Assembly: GCA_017522125.1 (NCBI GenBank)
Contig: JAFXAC010000078.1
Span: forward strand, 1-34,255
DNA length: 34,255 nucleotides
DNA from: Clostridia bacterium
GTDB lineage: Bacteria > Bacillota > Clostridia > Oscillospirales > CAG-272
Direction of reading: 5' to 3'
The position numbers and the translations under genes are program-made. The notes under the pieces are model-generated. The model was not told the DNA's origin. It searched no databases and saw only the letters and a program-made list of their open reading frames with translations. How positions within the stretch are numbered: position 1 is the first letter of the stretch; the number at the start of each line of letters is the position of its first letter. Of this stretch, positions 17,314-25,761 are shown piece after piece.

Positions 17314-19282
17314 GACCGCGTCGGGACAAAAGCTGTGGGTGCGCATTCTTGCGCTATTCCTTGCCGCCCTTATGGTTCTCGGCTCGGCATATATGGTCTT
17401 ATCGCTCATCCTATCAAGCTCTGCCGCAGAGGGCTCGCTTGAATCCTATGCCTTTGAGTCATCGGTTAAAAACAAAGAGTTTTACGTTGCCGTAGGCATT
17501 CGATACGGCTCGAGCGTGAGCGTTTCGCACGCATTTACCGCCCCGTACGGCTTCGTAGCGGGTGAGGCATATATTGAAAAAGGAAACAGACGCAGCTTTA
17601 CCCCACTATACTTCATCGACACCGCCGCCGTCGTAGTGGCGTGCGATGCAAATCTTTCCGTGCTTGCGGGTACTTGCTCGCTTGCGGAAACTGCGGCAAA
17701 AACCGACATCGGCGCGTATCACATTGAGCTTACGCTGGACGAGGGGAATATTTGGGACTCGCTTAACGAGCTTTCTGCCGCATACGCGTTTGATTACGAG
17801 CACGTTTTCCCCGCATATAACAACGGCGTAAGGTCCGTGCGCATCGGCGCTTACTTCGACTATACCGCGGCAGGAGATGCCGCCGCACTCATCAGCGACA
17901 CGCTTGAGGGGTACACCGTTTCGGTCGCTTCTCCGTCAAGCTCGGGAATCACCGTTCTTAATACCGATTGCGACACTATTCTGTTTGAGCATTCGGGCGA
18001 CGGAGATTACATCGGTGCTATCGCTCCGCAGCAAAAGGCGGATGCCGAGATAGCCTATACTCTTTATTCTACTACGGGATATATGTACCCCGGTGTATTT
18101 TGCTTCAGAAGATACATAACTGACAGCTACAACGGCTTGACGCTTATAAATCTCACCGACCTGCAAAGCTACGTCGAGGGTGTTCTTCCCAATGAGATAA
18201 TAACGAGCTGGCCGCTTGAAACGCAAAAGGCGTTTGCCATTATCGTTCGCTCCTATACGGCGGGTAATATCGGACAAAAATTTTCGTCCTACGGCTTTGA
18301 TTTAGTCAACACCGCTGCCAATCAGGTATATCGCGGTCGAAACCAGATAACCGCCAGAGTCTCGCAGGCAGTTGCCGAAACTAAGGATATGATACTTGTT
18401 TGCGACGGTGAGATGATAACGGGATACTACTCCTCCTCGCAGGGCGGATGGGCGGTTGACTCGAAGTACGTTTGGAGTGGCTCGACGGGTCCATACATTA
18501 TAAATCAACCAACCCCGTGGGAAAAGTACGCCAACGTAAATCGAGGCTTCTGGAACTTTGAAATGACTCAAAAGGAGCTTTTGCAGGGCTTTGGAATTTA
18601 CAATTCGGGCGACAAGGTCAAGGACGTGAGCCTTGAATTTGCGGGAGATTCCCCTTACGTTTATAAAATGAGCGTCACCGACAGCAAGGGTAACGTGGGA
18701 ACGAAAACTCGTTGCAGCAAGGTCGTCGGCGTTATGAACGATTACGGAGCATATTCCGCTAATTTCCTTATCGGCAAGGGCTCACTTGAGTACACCTACG
18801 ACAAAGTGGTTTCCACAAGGATAATCCCCCTTGAAACCTCTTATGCGGAGAATATGAGCATATATACCGCAAACGGAGTTGCCGTCGAAAACTCAAAAAG
18901 GTTTAATTTCTTCACCTCGTTGGGACAAGCTTTCTCCAATCTTTCAAGCTCGCTCTACGTTCACACCGCCAACGGAACAGCCATACTGACGCAGGACGTT
19001 GAGATACCTACGACAAGCACGCCCGACGAAAACGGCTACTACACTTACGTTTGCGATTATGGAGATTTTCTCATCGTTACCGATCTTCAGCAGGTGACAC
19101 AGACCTTCAAGGCCTCAACAAGCTCAAACTACGTCGTAGTCGGTCGCGGCTGGGGACACGGAGTAGGAGTAAGCCAGTACGGAACGGCTCATCTCGGTCA
19201 GGCGGGGGCTATGTATCACCACATACTTGCCGCGTACTACCCCAACACCGAGCTTGCTAATTTCTACGATTATCTTGATTAA
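17294..19282 (+). CDS. Long SpoIID/LytB-family protein
   Basis: Membrane-anchored member of the SpoIID/LytB family, 662 residues, against about 340 for Bacillus SpoIID. In sporulation SpoIID is a peptidoglycan lytic transglycosylase needed for engulfment; LytB-type members modulate amidases. The N-terminal TM is at about 15-40. About 40-280 is a long region with SPOR-like repeats. The SpoIID domain has LINLTDLQSYVEGVLPNEI, whose Glu fits the catalytic position, and the end has GRGWGHGVGVSQYGTAHLG followed by HHILAAYYPNTEL, the family signature. The start ATG follows AGGAGG (17283-17288) within the previous gene. Whether it acts in sporulation or in vegetative wall turnover is not decided by sequence. 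Confidence 0.93.
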   Translation: MSFFSRKTASGQKLWVRILALFLAALMVLGSAYMVLSLILSSSAAEGSLESYAFESSVKNKEFYVAVGIRYGSSVSVSHAFTAPYGFVAGEAYIEKGNRRSFTPLYFIDTAAVVVACDANLSVLAGTCSLAETAAKTDIGAYHIELTLDEGNIWDSLNELSAAYAFDYEHVFPAYNNGVRSVRIGAYFDYTAAGDAAALISDTLEGYTVSVASPSSSGITVLNTDCDTILFEHSGDGDYIGAIAPQQKADAEIAYTLYSTTGYMYPGVFCFRRYITDSYNGLTLINLTDLQSYVEGVLPNEIITSWPLETQKAFAIIVRSYTAGNIGQKFSSYGFDLVNTAANQVYRGRNQITARVSQAVAETKDMILVCDGEMITGYYSSSQGGWAVDSKYVWSGSTGPYIINQPTPWEKYANVNRGFWNFEMTQKELLQGFGIYNSGDKVKDVSLEFAGDSPYVYKMSVTDSKGNVGTKTRCSKVVGVMNDYGAYSANFLIGKGSLEYTYDKVVSTRIIPLETSYAENMSIYTANGVAVENSKRFNFFTSLGQAFSNLSSSLYVHTANGTAILTQDVEIPTTSTPDENGYYTYVCDYGDFLIVTDLQQVTQTFKASTSSNYVVVGRGWGHGVGVSQYGTAHLGQAGAMYHHILAAYYPNTELANFYDYLD

Positions 19283-19315
19283 TTTCTACATTATAATATT
19301 AAAGAGGAACTGAAC

Positions 19316-19981
19316 TTGGAAAAACAAGAAATTCTCCGATACGTTGACCACACTCTGCTAAGCCCGACGGCGACCGAGGCAGAGATACTCGCGATATGCG
19401 ATGACGGAATAAAATACAACACGGCGTCCGTGTGTATCCCCGCATCGTTTGTAAGGACCGCGGCAGACTACGTCAAGGGCAAGATAGCAATATGCACCGT
19501 TATCGGTTTTCCCAACGGATACACCACGACCGCCGCAAAGTGCTTTGAAGCCGCCGACGCCATACAAAACGGTGCTGACGAGATAGATATGGTCGTAAAT
19601 CTCACGCTCGTGCGCGACGGTAAATTTGATGAGGTGCGTGATGAGATAGCCGCTGTCAAGAAGGTATGCGGCGACAAGATACTAAAGGTCATCATAGAAA
19701 CGTGCTTGCTGACAGATGAAGAAAAAATAAAAATGTGCGCCGTTGTCGCCGAGGCGGGTGCTGATTTCATCAAGACCTCGACGGGCTTTTCCAAGGGCGG
19801 AGCAACGCGTGAGGACGTTGCACTTATGGCAGCAAACTGCCCACCTGACCTTAAAATCAAGGCGGCGGGCGGCATACGCTCCTTTGCGGACGCCGAGGAC
19901 TTTATCTCCCTTGGAGCAACAAGACTTGGCACAAGTGCGCTCGTGAAGCTTATGAAGGCTGAGGCACTTTCCGACTATTGA
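19316..19981 (+). CDS. deoC: Deoxyribose-phosphate aldolase DeoC
   Basis: Cleaves 2-deoxyribose-5-phosphate to acetaldehyde and glyceraldehyde-3-phosphate in deoxynucleoside salvage. It has 221 residues, a TIM barrel with the Schiff-base Lys153 in [13 protein letters not shown], the acid Asp91 in EIDMVVN and the second Lys in KIKAAGGI. The start is TTG at 19316, seven bases after AGAGGA. It follows the SpoIID-family gene by 33 bp and is probably the last gene of the coaE run; I see no clear terminator before the rpsF promoter. Confidence 0.96.
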   Translation: MEKQEILRYVDHTLLSPTATEAEILAICDDGIKYNTASVCIPASFVRTAADYVKGKIAICTVIGFPNGYTTTAAKCFEAADAIQNGADEIDMVVNLTLVRDGKFDEVRDEIAAVKKVCGDKILKVIIETCLLTDEEKIKMCAVVAEAGADFIKTSTGFSKGGATREDVALMAANCPPDLKIKAAGGIRSFADAEDFISLGATRLGTSALVKLMKAEALSDY

Positions 19982-20031
19982 TTTTATTCGTATATTTTCG
20001 CATTATAATTCAAACTTTTTCAAAAAACGTG

Positions 20032-20060
20032 TTGACACAGCTTGTCTTTTGTGATATAAT
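20032..20060 (+). promoter_or_regulatory. Consensus sigma-A promoter of rpsF-ssb-rpsR
   Basis: Perfect TTGACA (20032-20037) and TATAAT (20055-20060) with a 17-bp spacer, plus TGA as an extended -10. The start should be near 20067. It is the strongest promoter in the window, as expected for a ribosomal protein operon. Confidence 0.96.
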
Positions 20061-20066
20061 ACTGCA

Positions 20067-20145
20067 TTGGTACGGGAAAATTTTGTAATCCCGTCTCCTT
20101 ACTGCAGACAAGATCTGCGGTCACAAGTCCATAGGGAGGTTAAAT
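20067..20145 (+). promoter_or_regulatory. Structured 5' leader of rpsF, candidate S6:S18 autoregulatory RNA
   Basis: The leader holds two hairpins. Hairpin 1 pairs ACGGGA (20072-20077) with TCCCGT (20089-20094) around an 11-nt loop. Hairpin 2 pairs eight bases (20101-20108 with 20114-20121, one G-U) around CAAGA. The ribosome site AGGGAGG follows at about 20133-20139. An RNA motif bound by the S6:S18 complex is known in rpsF leaders of many bacteria; I cannot confirm its conserved bases here, so the regulator is inferred from position. Confidence 0.5.
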
Positions 20146-20598
20146 ATGGAAAACGTAAAGACAAACTCTGCTTACGAATGTATGTTTGTTTCCGATCTTA
20201 CCGGCGCACGCGATGCCGCTGAGACCGTTGCAAAGTTCGTAGGCCTCGTCGAGAAGAACGGCGAGATCATCGATGTCACCGAGTGGGGCAAGCGTCGCTT
20301 TGAGTACCCCATCAATGACAAGAACGAAGGCTACTACACGATAGTTACCTTCCGCGCAGACCCCTCTTTCCCTGCCGAGTTTGAGAGACTTCTCAACATC
20401 GACGAGAACGTAATGCGCTCCTTCATCATCAAGCTCGACGAGGAAGAAGTTGCTAAGGTAATCCGCCGCGCCGCTGACAAGGCTGCCGCTGCCGCTGCTG
20501 CTCCCGCCACGGAAGCACCCGCTGAGGAAGCTGTTGCTGAAGAAGCTGTTGCTGAAGAGGCTGTTGCTGAGGAAGCTCCTGCCGCTGACGCTGAGTAA
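20146..20598 (+). CDS. rpsF: 30S ribosomal protein S6 with Ala/Glu-rich tail
   Basis: Small-subunit protein that binds S18 on the platform. It has 150 residues against about 95 in Bacillus; the core (YECMFVSDLTGARDAAETV through VMRSFIIKLDEEEVAKV) ends near residue 108. The rest is an Ala/Glu/Pro tail with three tandem AVAEE units encoded by 15-bp repeats at 20530-20574. Similar acidic tails occur on S6 in other bacteria and are probably disordered. Strong GGGAGG precedes the ATG. First gene of rpsF-ssb-rpsR. Confidence 0.97.
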   Translation: MENVKTNSAYECMFVSDLTGARDAAETVAKFVGLVEKNGEIIDVTEWGKRRFEYPINDKNEGYYTIVTFRADPSFPAEFERLLNIDENVMRSFIIKLDEEEVAKVIRRAADKAAAAAAAPATEAPAEEAVAEEAVAEEAVAEEAPAADAE

Positions 20599-20623
20599 TT
20601 CCCCATTACAGTAGGAGTGAATT

Positions 20624-21082
20624 ATGGCTAACCTCAATTTGAACAAAGTTATTCTTTGCGGTCGTCTTACCGGTAACCCCGAGCTTAAAACCACTCAGAG
20701 TGGAATTTCGGTAGTTTCCTTCACACTCGCTGTGAACCGCCGCTATCGCTCCTCCGAGGCAAATGCTCAACAGCCCCAAGCAGATTTTATAAATCTCGTT
20801 GCTTGGAGACAGACCGCCGAGTTTATTGCTCGCTATTTCAGAAAAGGCTCTGCCCTCTGCGTTACGGGCTCGATCCAAACAAGACGTTGGACCGACCAGC
20901 AGGGTCAGACGAGATACGCTACCGAGGTTATTGTTGACGAGGCTATGTTCGTTGACTCTCGCAGCGAGTCCGGAAGCCGCGATTCCGCCATCGACGGCGG
21001 CTACGCTCCCGAGCCCTTCGCTACCCCCGGAGCTGCTGAAAGTTTTAACGTCGTTGATAACAACGATGACCTTCCCTTCTAA
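20624..21082 (+). CDS. ssb: Single-stranded DNA-binding protein
   Basis: OB-fold protein that coats ssDNA and recruits replication and repair partners. It has 152 residues. The N-terminal LNKVILCGRLTGNPELKTT, INLVAWRQTAEFIARYFRKG and VTGSIQTRRWTDQQGQTRY are typical of the SSB core. A flexible linker rich in Ser, Gly and Pro ends in the acidic tip DDLPF, the partner-docking peptide. GTAGGAG precedes the ATG. Lying between rpsF and rpsR, it is co-transcribed with ribosomal proteins as in most Firmicutes. Confidence 0.97.
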   Translation: MANLNLNKVILCGRLTGNPELKTTQSGISVVSFTLAVNRRYRSSEANAQQPQADFINLVAWRQTAEFIARYFRKGSALCVTGSIQTRRWTDQQGQTRYATEVIVDEAMFVDSRSESGSRDSAIDGGYAPEPFATPGAAESFNVVDNNDDLPF

Positions 21083-21118
21083 TTGGGAACAAACTAAATT
21101 GATAAGGAGTTTATAATT

Positions 21119-21382
21119 ATGGATAGACAGGCTGAACGCGCACCTCGCGCCGCACGTCCCGCAAACGCTAACCGCAGAAGAAAAAAGGTATGCGTTTTCT
21201 GCGAGGAAAAGATAAGCTACATTGATTACAAGGATTCTGCTCGCCTTCGCAAGTTCATCACCGAGCGCGGCAAGATCCTTCCCCGCCGTATCTCCGGCAC
21301 CTGCGCAAAGCATCAGCGCGAGCTTCAGAACGCTATTAAGCGTGCTCGTCACGTTGCACTTCTCCCCTACGTTGGAGACTGA
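21119..21382 (+). CDS. rpsR: 30S ribosomal protein S18, zinc-ribbon form
   Basis: Partner of S6 on the 30S platform, 87 residues. The basic N-terminus leads to [18 protein letters not shown], then [20 protein letters not shown] and [20 protein letters not shown]. The Cys-x-x-Cys and the later Cys-x-x-His suggest the zinc-binding (C+) form, unlike S18 paralogues that lack Cys. AAGGAG lies ten bases before the ATG. Last gene of its operon, followed by a strong terminator. Confidence 0.97.
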   Translation: MDRQAERAPRAARPANANRRRKKVCVFCEEKISYIDYKDSARLRKFITERGKILPRRISGTCAKHQRELQNAIKRARHVALLPYVGD

Positions 21383-21393
21383 TTTGTGTAAAT

Positions 21394-21431
21394 AAAAAAT
21401 ACGGTTTCGCTTTTGCGAAACCGTATTTTTT
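21394..21431. terminator. Bidirectional intrinsic terminator between rpsR and the zinc-ribbon gene
   Basis: Perfect 17-bp stem (21394-21410 with 21415-21431) and a TTTT loop; A6 on one side and T6 on the other make it work in both directions. It overlaps the TAA stop (21430-21432) of the minus-strand gene. Confidence 0.92.
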
Positions 21432-22125
21432 ATATAAACAGCTTTCTGTGAAGCGACTCTCGCAAGGGCCTTGAAATAGCAATAACAATAAGCGCAAGAC
21501 CTGCAAAAAAGCAAAAAATGAACGGGTACGGCGACCAGATGAACGAAAAGCTATCGTAAAAGGTGAGATTTATGAAAAATTCAAGCAACAGGCAATATCC
21601 CCCGATAGCGATAAAGCAACCGCCGAAAATATAGAGCAAGCCTTTTCTCACGTAGCGCATAAGCGTTACGAGAGCCGTTATGATAAGTCCCATAATGCCG
21701 AGCGCAGGAAACGCAAGGCTCAAAAACCAATCTCCACCCGTCATAAGATTTATATAAAGCAAAAGCGCACCGATCAAGGCGAAATCAATCGGAACGAATA
21801 TCACGGGATTGGGGCGTGCAAACCACAACGGAAGAACTATTACGAAATAAGCCACAAGTATGCCGCCTACAGCATATCCCGACCAAGTAATTGCGCCGTT
21901 GAGGCGCAGGTCGCAAAACAACGTTATTACAATAGGCATCAGCGCAAGCACGGTCAAAATGAAAAGGACACCCTGTGGGCGCATATTTTCCTTTTCCTTA
22001 ACAAAAGGCGGATAAGTCGGAGTTGCGTGAGCTTGCGTAATATCCGGGTGATATACGGTAGTGCCGCAAAGCGGACAAGTCTTTTCCGTATCTGCAAGCT
22101 CTACGCCGCATTTAATACAGTACAT
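21430..22125 (-). CDS. Zinc-ribbon membrane protein (DUF6320-like)
   Basis: A 231-residue protein. The N-terminus MYCIKCGVELADTEKTCPLC is a two-CxxC zinc ribbon. From about residue 50 there are six or so hydrophobic segments separated by short loops. I recall a family of unknown function (DUF6320) with this layout beside alcohol-acetyltransferase-like genes, which is exactly the arrangement here; that match is from memory. It is 13 bp from the acetyltransferase-like gene and is the last gene of the operon. AAAGGAG precedes the ATG. The ribbon is on the cytosolic or extracytosolic face depending on topology, which I cannot settle. Confidence 0.8.
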   Translation of the reverse strand: MYCIKCGVELADTEKTCPLCGTTVYHPDITQAHATPTYPPFVKEKENMRPQGVLFILTVLALMPIVITLFCDLRLNGAITWSGYAVGGILVAYFVIVLPLWFARPNPVIFVPIDFALIGALLLYINLMTGGDWFLSLAFPALGIMGLIITALVTLMRYVRKGLLYIFGGCFIAIGGYCLLLEFFINLTFYDSFSFIWSPYPFIFCFFAGLALIVIAISRPLRESLHRKLFI

Positions 22126-22138
22126 ATCAATTCTCCTT

Positions 22139-23431
22139 TCATCGCCTATTGCTTTCGACCTTGGCGCGTATTCCTATCGCGCGAAGCTCCTCGTGAAAAT
22201 AAAGCTCCAGCTTGGATTTTTGTATATCCCTTGTAAAGTTGATATACGTCTTCCCTTTATAGCTGAGTACTGCGCAGTTTTCGTGGGTATTGGGCAAAGC
22301 TCCTATGATGAAATCAAACCTATCCACGTATTTTTCAAGCTCCGATGGGATCTTAATTATTCCGAGATTTGAAAGGTCCATGACCGACTTTTTTTCGCCG
22401 ACGGCATCGTAGACCGATTTCATAACGAAGTTTTTGATAAACAGCGGCATCACGCGGACAATAAGGGATTTTTCGCTATTGACGTTTTTCGTCAGGCGCA
22501 TAGTCATTTCTTTTTTCGTCACGCCGAGCGCCATTTGATGATGCACTGCGTGACAAACCTCGTCAAAGCTCCACTCCCCAACGCGCGGGTCGATACCCGG
22601 CGTGAGATAAAGCGAAAAATTGCGAAGCGTTTGACTTCCGAAAAGGCGGCGCAGATCTACGGGAACAAGCACCTTTACCATTTTCTGATGTCTGCGAGCA
22701 ACGTGAGAATCCTGTATTCTGCAGGTCGCGCGAATGATTGCGGCAGTCAAAAGCGTCGTTACGGACACGCCGTAGCTTCGCGCTGTTTCCCTTAACAGAT
22801 CGGAATCTATTATAAACGTCGTCAGATTAACAAAGCCGTCCTTTTCGCGCACGCCGTCAATGTGATATGAATTAGGCTCGGCGCGGCTTTTGGACACGTC
22901 ACCGCTGACCTCGAGAAAGCTGTCGCAAAGCTCCTCGGCACGCGGAGCTTCTCTACGGTCAAGCACGCCGTCGCTCACGGGTATGATAACCCCGTAGCGT
23001 CGTTCAACGTATTCGGCAATTAGCGACTTTAAAAACACAAGTCCGCCGTTTCCATCGGTGAGCGCGTGATAAAACTCGACTGCTATCCTGTTTTCATAAA
23101 CGAGAACCTTCAGGGCGCATTTGCGTATCCTTTCAAACGGCATATACATAAGCGGATATGCGCCCTCGTCCTCTATTTCGGGGGCGCGGCGCAGCTCCTC
23201 CAGATAATACCAAAAAGCGCCCTTGCGAAGCCTTGCGGCGATAGAGGGAAAGCGAAGGACGGTGGTATCCAGAGCTTCTCGCAAAACGTCCCTGTCCACA
23301 GGCTCGGACATCGTAGCGGAAAGCCCGAACATATTATTCCAGCGTCGGCGGCGGGCGGCGGGATATATTTTAGCTGCGTTATCAAGCTTCATCCAACGCA
23401 AGCCTGCGCGTGAATCATTATTGTGCGCCAT
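22139..23431 (-). CDS. Alcohol acetyltransferase-like / condensation-fold acyltransferase
   Basis: A 430-residue protein of the chloramphenicol-acetyltransferase-like fold (condensation, PapA5, alcohol acetyltransferase). The HxxxDG active-site motif is HALTDG at 122-127, with His122 intact. The conserved later segment VPVDLRRLFGSQTLRNFSLY is the acceptor-channel region. Substrate unknown; such enzymes move acyl groups from CoA or a carrier to alcohols or amines. I prefer ATG at 23431, with AAGGGAGGA seven bases upstream, over GTG at 23449, which overlaps that site. It sits between citrate synthase and a zinc-ribbon membrane protein and is probably functionally paired with the latter. Confidence 0.85.
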   Translation of the reverse strand: MAHNNDSRAGLRWMKLDNAAKIYPAARRRRWNNMFGLSATMSEPVDRDVLREALDTTVLRFPSIAARLRKGAFWYYLEELRRAPEIEDEGAYPLMYMPFERIRKCALKVLVYENRIAVEFYHALTDGNGGLVFLKSLIAEYVERRYGVIIPVSDGVLDRREAPRAEELCDSFLEVSGDVSKSRAEPNSYHIDGVREKDGFVNLTTFIIDSDLLRETARSYGVSVTTLLTAAIIRATCRIQDSHVARRHQKMVKVLVPVDLRRLFGSQTLRNFSLYLTPGIDPRVGEWSFDEVCHAVHHQMALGVTKKEMTMRLTKNVNSEKSLIVRVMPLFIKNFVMKSVYDAVGEKKSVMDLSNLGIIKIPSELEKYVDRFDFIIGALPNTHENCAVLSYKGKTYINFTRDIQKSKLELYFHEELRAIGIRAKVESNRR

Positions 23432-23452
23432 TCGCCGTCCTCCCTTCACTCG

Positions 23453-24805
23453 TTATCTTTCCTCTATCGGCATATATTCCTCTGCCTTTTTTACGTTTAT
23501 GTACGCAGGACGGATTATCTTGCCCGCGTTTTGAATTTCTTCTATTCTATGTGCGCTCCAGCCGACGATCCTCGACACCGCGAAGATGGGGGTGAACATT
23601 TCATCGGGAAGTCCGAGCATACGGTAAACGAGTCCCGAATAAAAGTCAACGTTGGGGCTGACACCCTTATACATTTTTCTCTTTTCCGCGATTATCTCGG
23701 GCGCAAAGCTTGCGACCTTTTTGTAAAGCTCGTATTCCTCTTGACAATTCTTTTCAATGGACAGCTTTTTCGCGCAAGTTTTGAGTATCTCGCAACGCGG
23801 GTCGGAGAGCGAATAAACCGCGTGTCCCATACCGTAAATAAGTCCTGCCTTGTCGTAAGCCTGCTTTTCAAGGAGCTTTACGAGATAATCCTTTATCGCA
23901 CCGTCGTCACGCGTGTTGATGCTTGCCTTCATATCGTCAAACATACGCACAACCTTGACGTTTGCTCCACCGTGGCGAGGGCCCTTAAGTGAGCCGAGCG
24001 CGGCAGAAATCGCCGCATAGGTGTCAGTTCCCGACGAGGTAACGACGTGCGTGGTGAAGGTGGAGTTGTTTCCTCCGCCGTGCTCTGCGTGGAGAACCAG
24101 CGCAAGATCGAGTATCTGCGCTTCAAGCGGCGTATACTGTCTATCCTCGCGCAGAAGGTTCAAAAGGTTTTCCGCGATAGAGATATCGGGGTCTGAAACG
24201 TGAATGAAAAGGCTCTTGCCGCGGTGGTAATGCTGATACGAATTATATGCATAGACCGCAAGCATATGGAAGGTAGATATAAGCTGCAAGCATTGGCGCA
24301 AAACGTTTTCAACCGATATATCATCGGGATTATCGTCATAGGCGTAAAGCGCAAGCACGCTTCGGGAGAGGATATTCATCATATCCTTGCCCGGTGCTTT
24401 CAGTATCATATCGCGCACGAATGATTGCGGAAGCGAGCGATAGCTTGCAAGCGTCCATTTGAACTCATCAAGCTCGTCCTTTGTAGGCAGCTTTGAGAAA
24501 AGGAGAAGATAGATGGCTTCTTCAAATCCAAAGCGTTTGCCATAAAATCCGTCAACGAGGGAGTTTATATTTATACCTCTGTAATAAAGCTCGCCCGGGC
24601 AAGGCACAAGCTCGCCATTTTCGTCAAGCCGTTTGGCTCTTACGTCGGAAACCTCGGTAAGTCCCGTGACTACGCCGCGTCCGTTAAGATCGCGAAGTCC
24701 GCGAAAAACTTGATTTTCCGCATACATCTGGGGTCTTATTCCATTGTTTTGGGAGGATAGCTCCGCCATCTTGCGAATATACGGGGTTATTTCGGAATAA
24801 TTCAT
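23453..24805 (-). CDS. Citrate (or 2-methylcitrate) synthase
   Basis: Condenses acetyl-CoA (or propionyl-CoA) with oxaloacetate. It has 450 residues. The catalytic pattern is complete: His242 in HAEHGGGNNSTF, His278 in GPRHGGAN, His328 in GMGHAVYSLSDPR and Asp387 in NVDFYSG. The long N-terminal region with an LRDLNGRGVVTGLT segment is typical of clostridial forms. AGGAGG precedes the ATG. It lies between the Fe-S assembly gene sufB and the acetyltransferase-like gene in one minus-strand run. Citrate versus methylcitrate cannot be told by eye. Confidence 0.95.
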   Translation of the reverse strand: MNYSEITPYIRKMAELSSQNNGIRPQMYAENQVFRGLRDLNGRGVVTGLTEVSDVRAKRLDENGELVPCPGELYYRGININSLVDGFYGKRFGFEEAIYLLLFSKLPTKDELDEFKWTLASYRSLPQSFVRDMILKAPGKDMMNILSRSVLALYAYDDNPDDISVENVLRQCLQLISTFHMLAVYAYNSYQHYHRGKSLFIHVSDPDISIAENLLNLLREDRQYTPLEAQILDLALVLHAEHGGGNNSTFTTHVVTSSGTDTYAAISAALGSLKGPRHGGANVKVVRMFDDMKASINTRDDGAIKDYLVKLLEKQAYDKAGLIYGMGHAVYSLSDPRCEILKTCAKKLSIEKNCQEEYELYKKVASFAPEIIAEKRKMYKGVSPNVDFYSGLVYRMLGLPDEMFTPIFAVSRIVGWSAHRIEEIQNAGKIIRPAYINVKKAEEYMPIEER

Positions 24806-24833
24806 TTATTTTCCTCCTTATCGTTTTTATGCA

Positions 24834-25751
24834 TCAGTTAAGAAAGCCCTCGAGTATTCTTTCCTCTGCCTCTGCCTCGCTAAGACCGAGAGTCATAAGC
24901 TTGAGGAGCTGCTCACCCGCTATCTTTCCGATAGCCGCCTCGTGAACGAGGCGTGCGTCGGTATGCTCGGCGCATATTGCGGGAATAGAGCTTATCTTTG
25001 CGTCGTCCATAATTATAGAGTCGCACTCGACGTGTCCAAAGCAGGATGCCTTGCCTGTCATCTTGGGGTAAAACACCTGATACGAGCTGTCCTTTGCGAC
25101 CGAGCGTGAGATAACTCTGCCCGTGGCGTCCTCGGCCTCAAGAACGATCTCCATTTCCGACTCAGCTATCTGCTTGCCGTGCGTCATCAGCTTTTCATTA
25201 ACTGCGACCTCGCCGCCCTTGCCGACGATAATGGTGGTCTTACGCTTTGTTGAGTCAACGCCCTTTATCTGCGTGGTATCCATCTGCATAAAGGAGTTTT
25301 CACCGATATACGCAATAGTTTCGGGGTTCATTATCCTCTCGCCCGTTCCCTCGCCGTCGCCGTAGTGCTTTTCAACGTAGCGAACGCGCGAGTTTTTGCC
25401 AACGTAGAAGGTGTGAACTCCGTCGTGCTGGCTCGTTTCGCAGCCTGAGTTATGAATGCCGCAGCCTGCGATAATAAGCACGTCGCAATTATCTCCGATA
25501 TGGAAATCGTTATAAACCATCTCGGAAATTCCCGTCTTTGTTATGATAACGGGAATATGCAAGGACTCGTTTACAGTTCCGTCCTTGATGGTGATATCAA
25601 TACCGCTTTTATCCGTTTTGGACTCAATGATTATATTCTCGGTAGAGGAACGGCTGTCAGTTGCGCCGTCCTTTCTTATATTGTACGCTCCCTGCGGAAC
25701 TCTTTCAAGGTCCGCAATTTCCTTGAGGAGCTTAAGATCGGTCTTATTCAT
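24834..25751 (-). CDS. SufB/SufD-family Fe-S scaffold protein, short SMS type (SmsB-like)
   Basis: A 305-residue right-handed beta-helix protein of the SufB/SufD superfamily, much shorter than the 420-470 residues of classical SufB or SufD. Visible features are HNSGCETSQHDGVHTFYVG, the repeated beta-strand Ile/Val pattern, SYQVFYPKMTGKASCFGHVE, and the C-terminal EHTDARLVHEAAIGKIAGEQ, followed by LLKLMTLGLSEAEAEERI. Such short SufB proteins occur with SufC alone, in anaerobes, as a minimal system (called SMS in comparative studies). No cysteine desulfurase or SufU is near, which fits. AAGGAG before the ATG; 10 bp after sufC. Confidence 0.9.
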   Translation of the reverse strand: MNKTDLKLLKEIADLERVPQGAYNIRKDGATDSRSSTENIIIESKTDKSGIDITIKDGTVNESLHIPVIITKTGISEMVYNDFHIGDNCDVLIIAGCGIHNSGCETSQHDGVHTFYVGKNSRVRYVEKHYGDGEGTGERIMNPETIAYIGENSFMQMDTTQIKGVDSTKRKTTIIVGKGGEVAVNEKLMTHGKQIAESEMEIVLEAEDATGRVISRSVAKDSSYQVFYPKMTGKASCFGHVECDSIIMDDAKISSIPAICAEHTDARLVHEAAIGKIAGEQLLKLMTLGLSEAEAEERILEGFLN

Positions 25752-25761
25752 TTTTCGCTCC

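Noticed and set aside
19261..19315. Promoter before deoC (TTATAATATT)
   Set aside because: A -10-like string exists but no -35 at the right distance; deoC probably reads from the upstream operon.
20606..21514. Minus-strand open frame across ssb and rpsR
   Set aside because: It runs through a terminator and three genuine plus-strand features.
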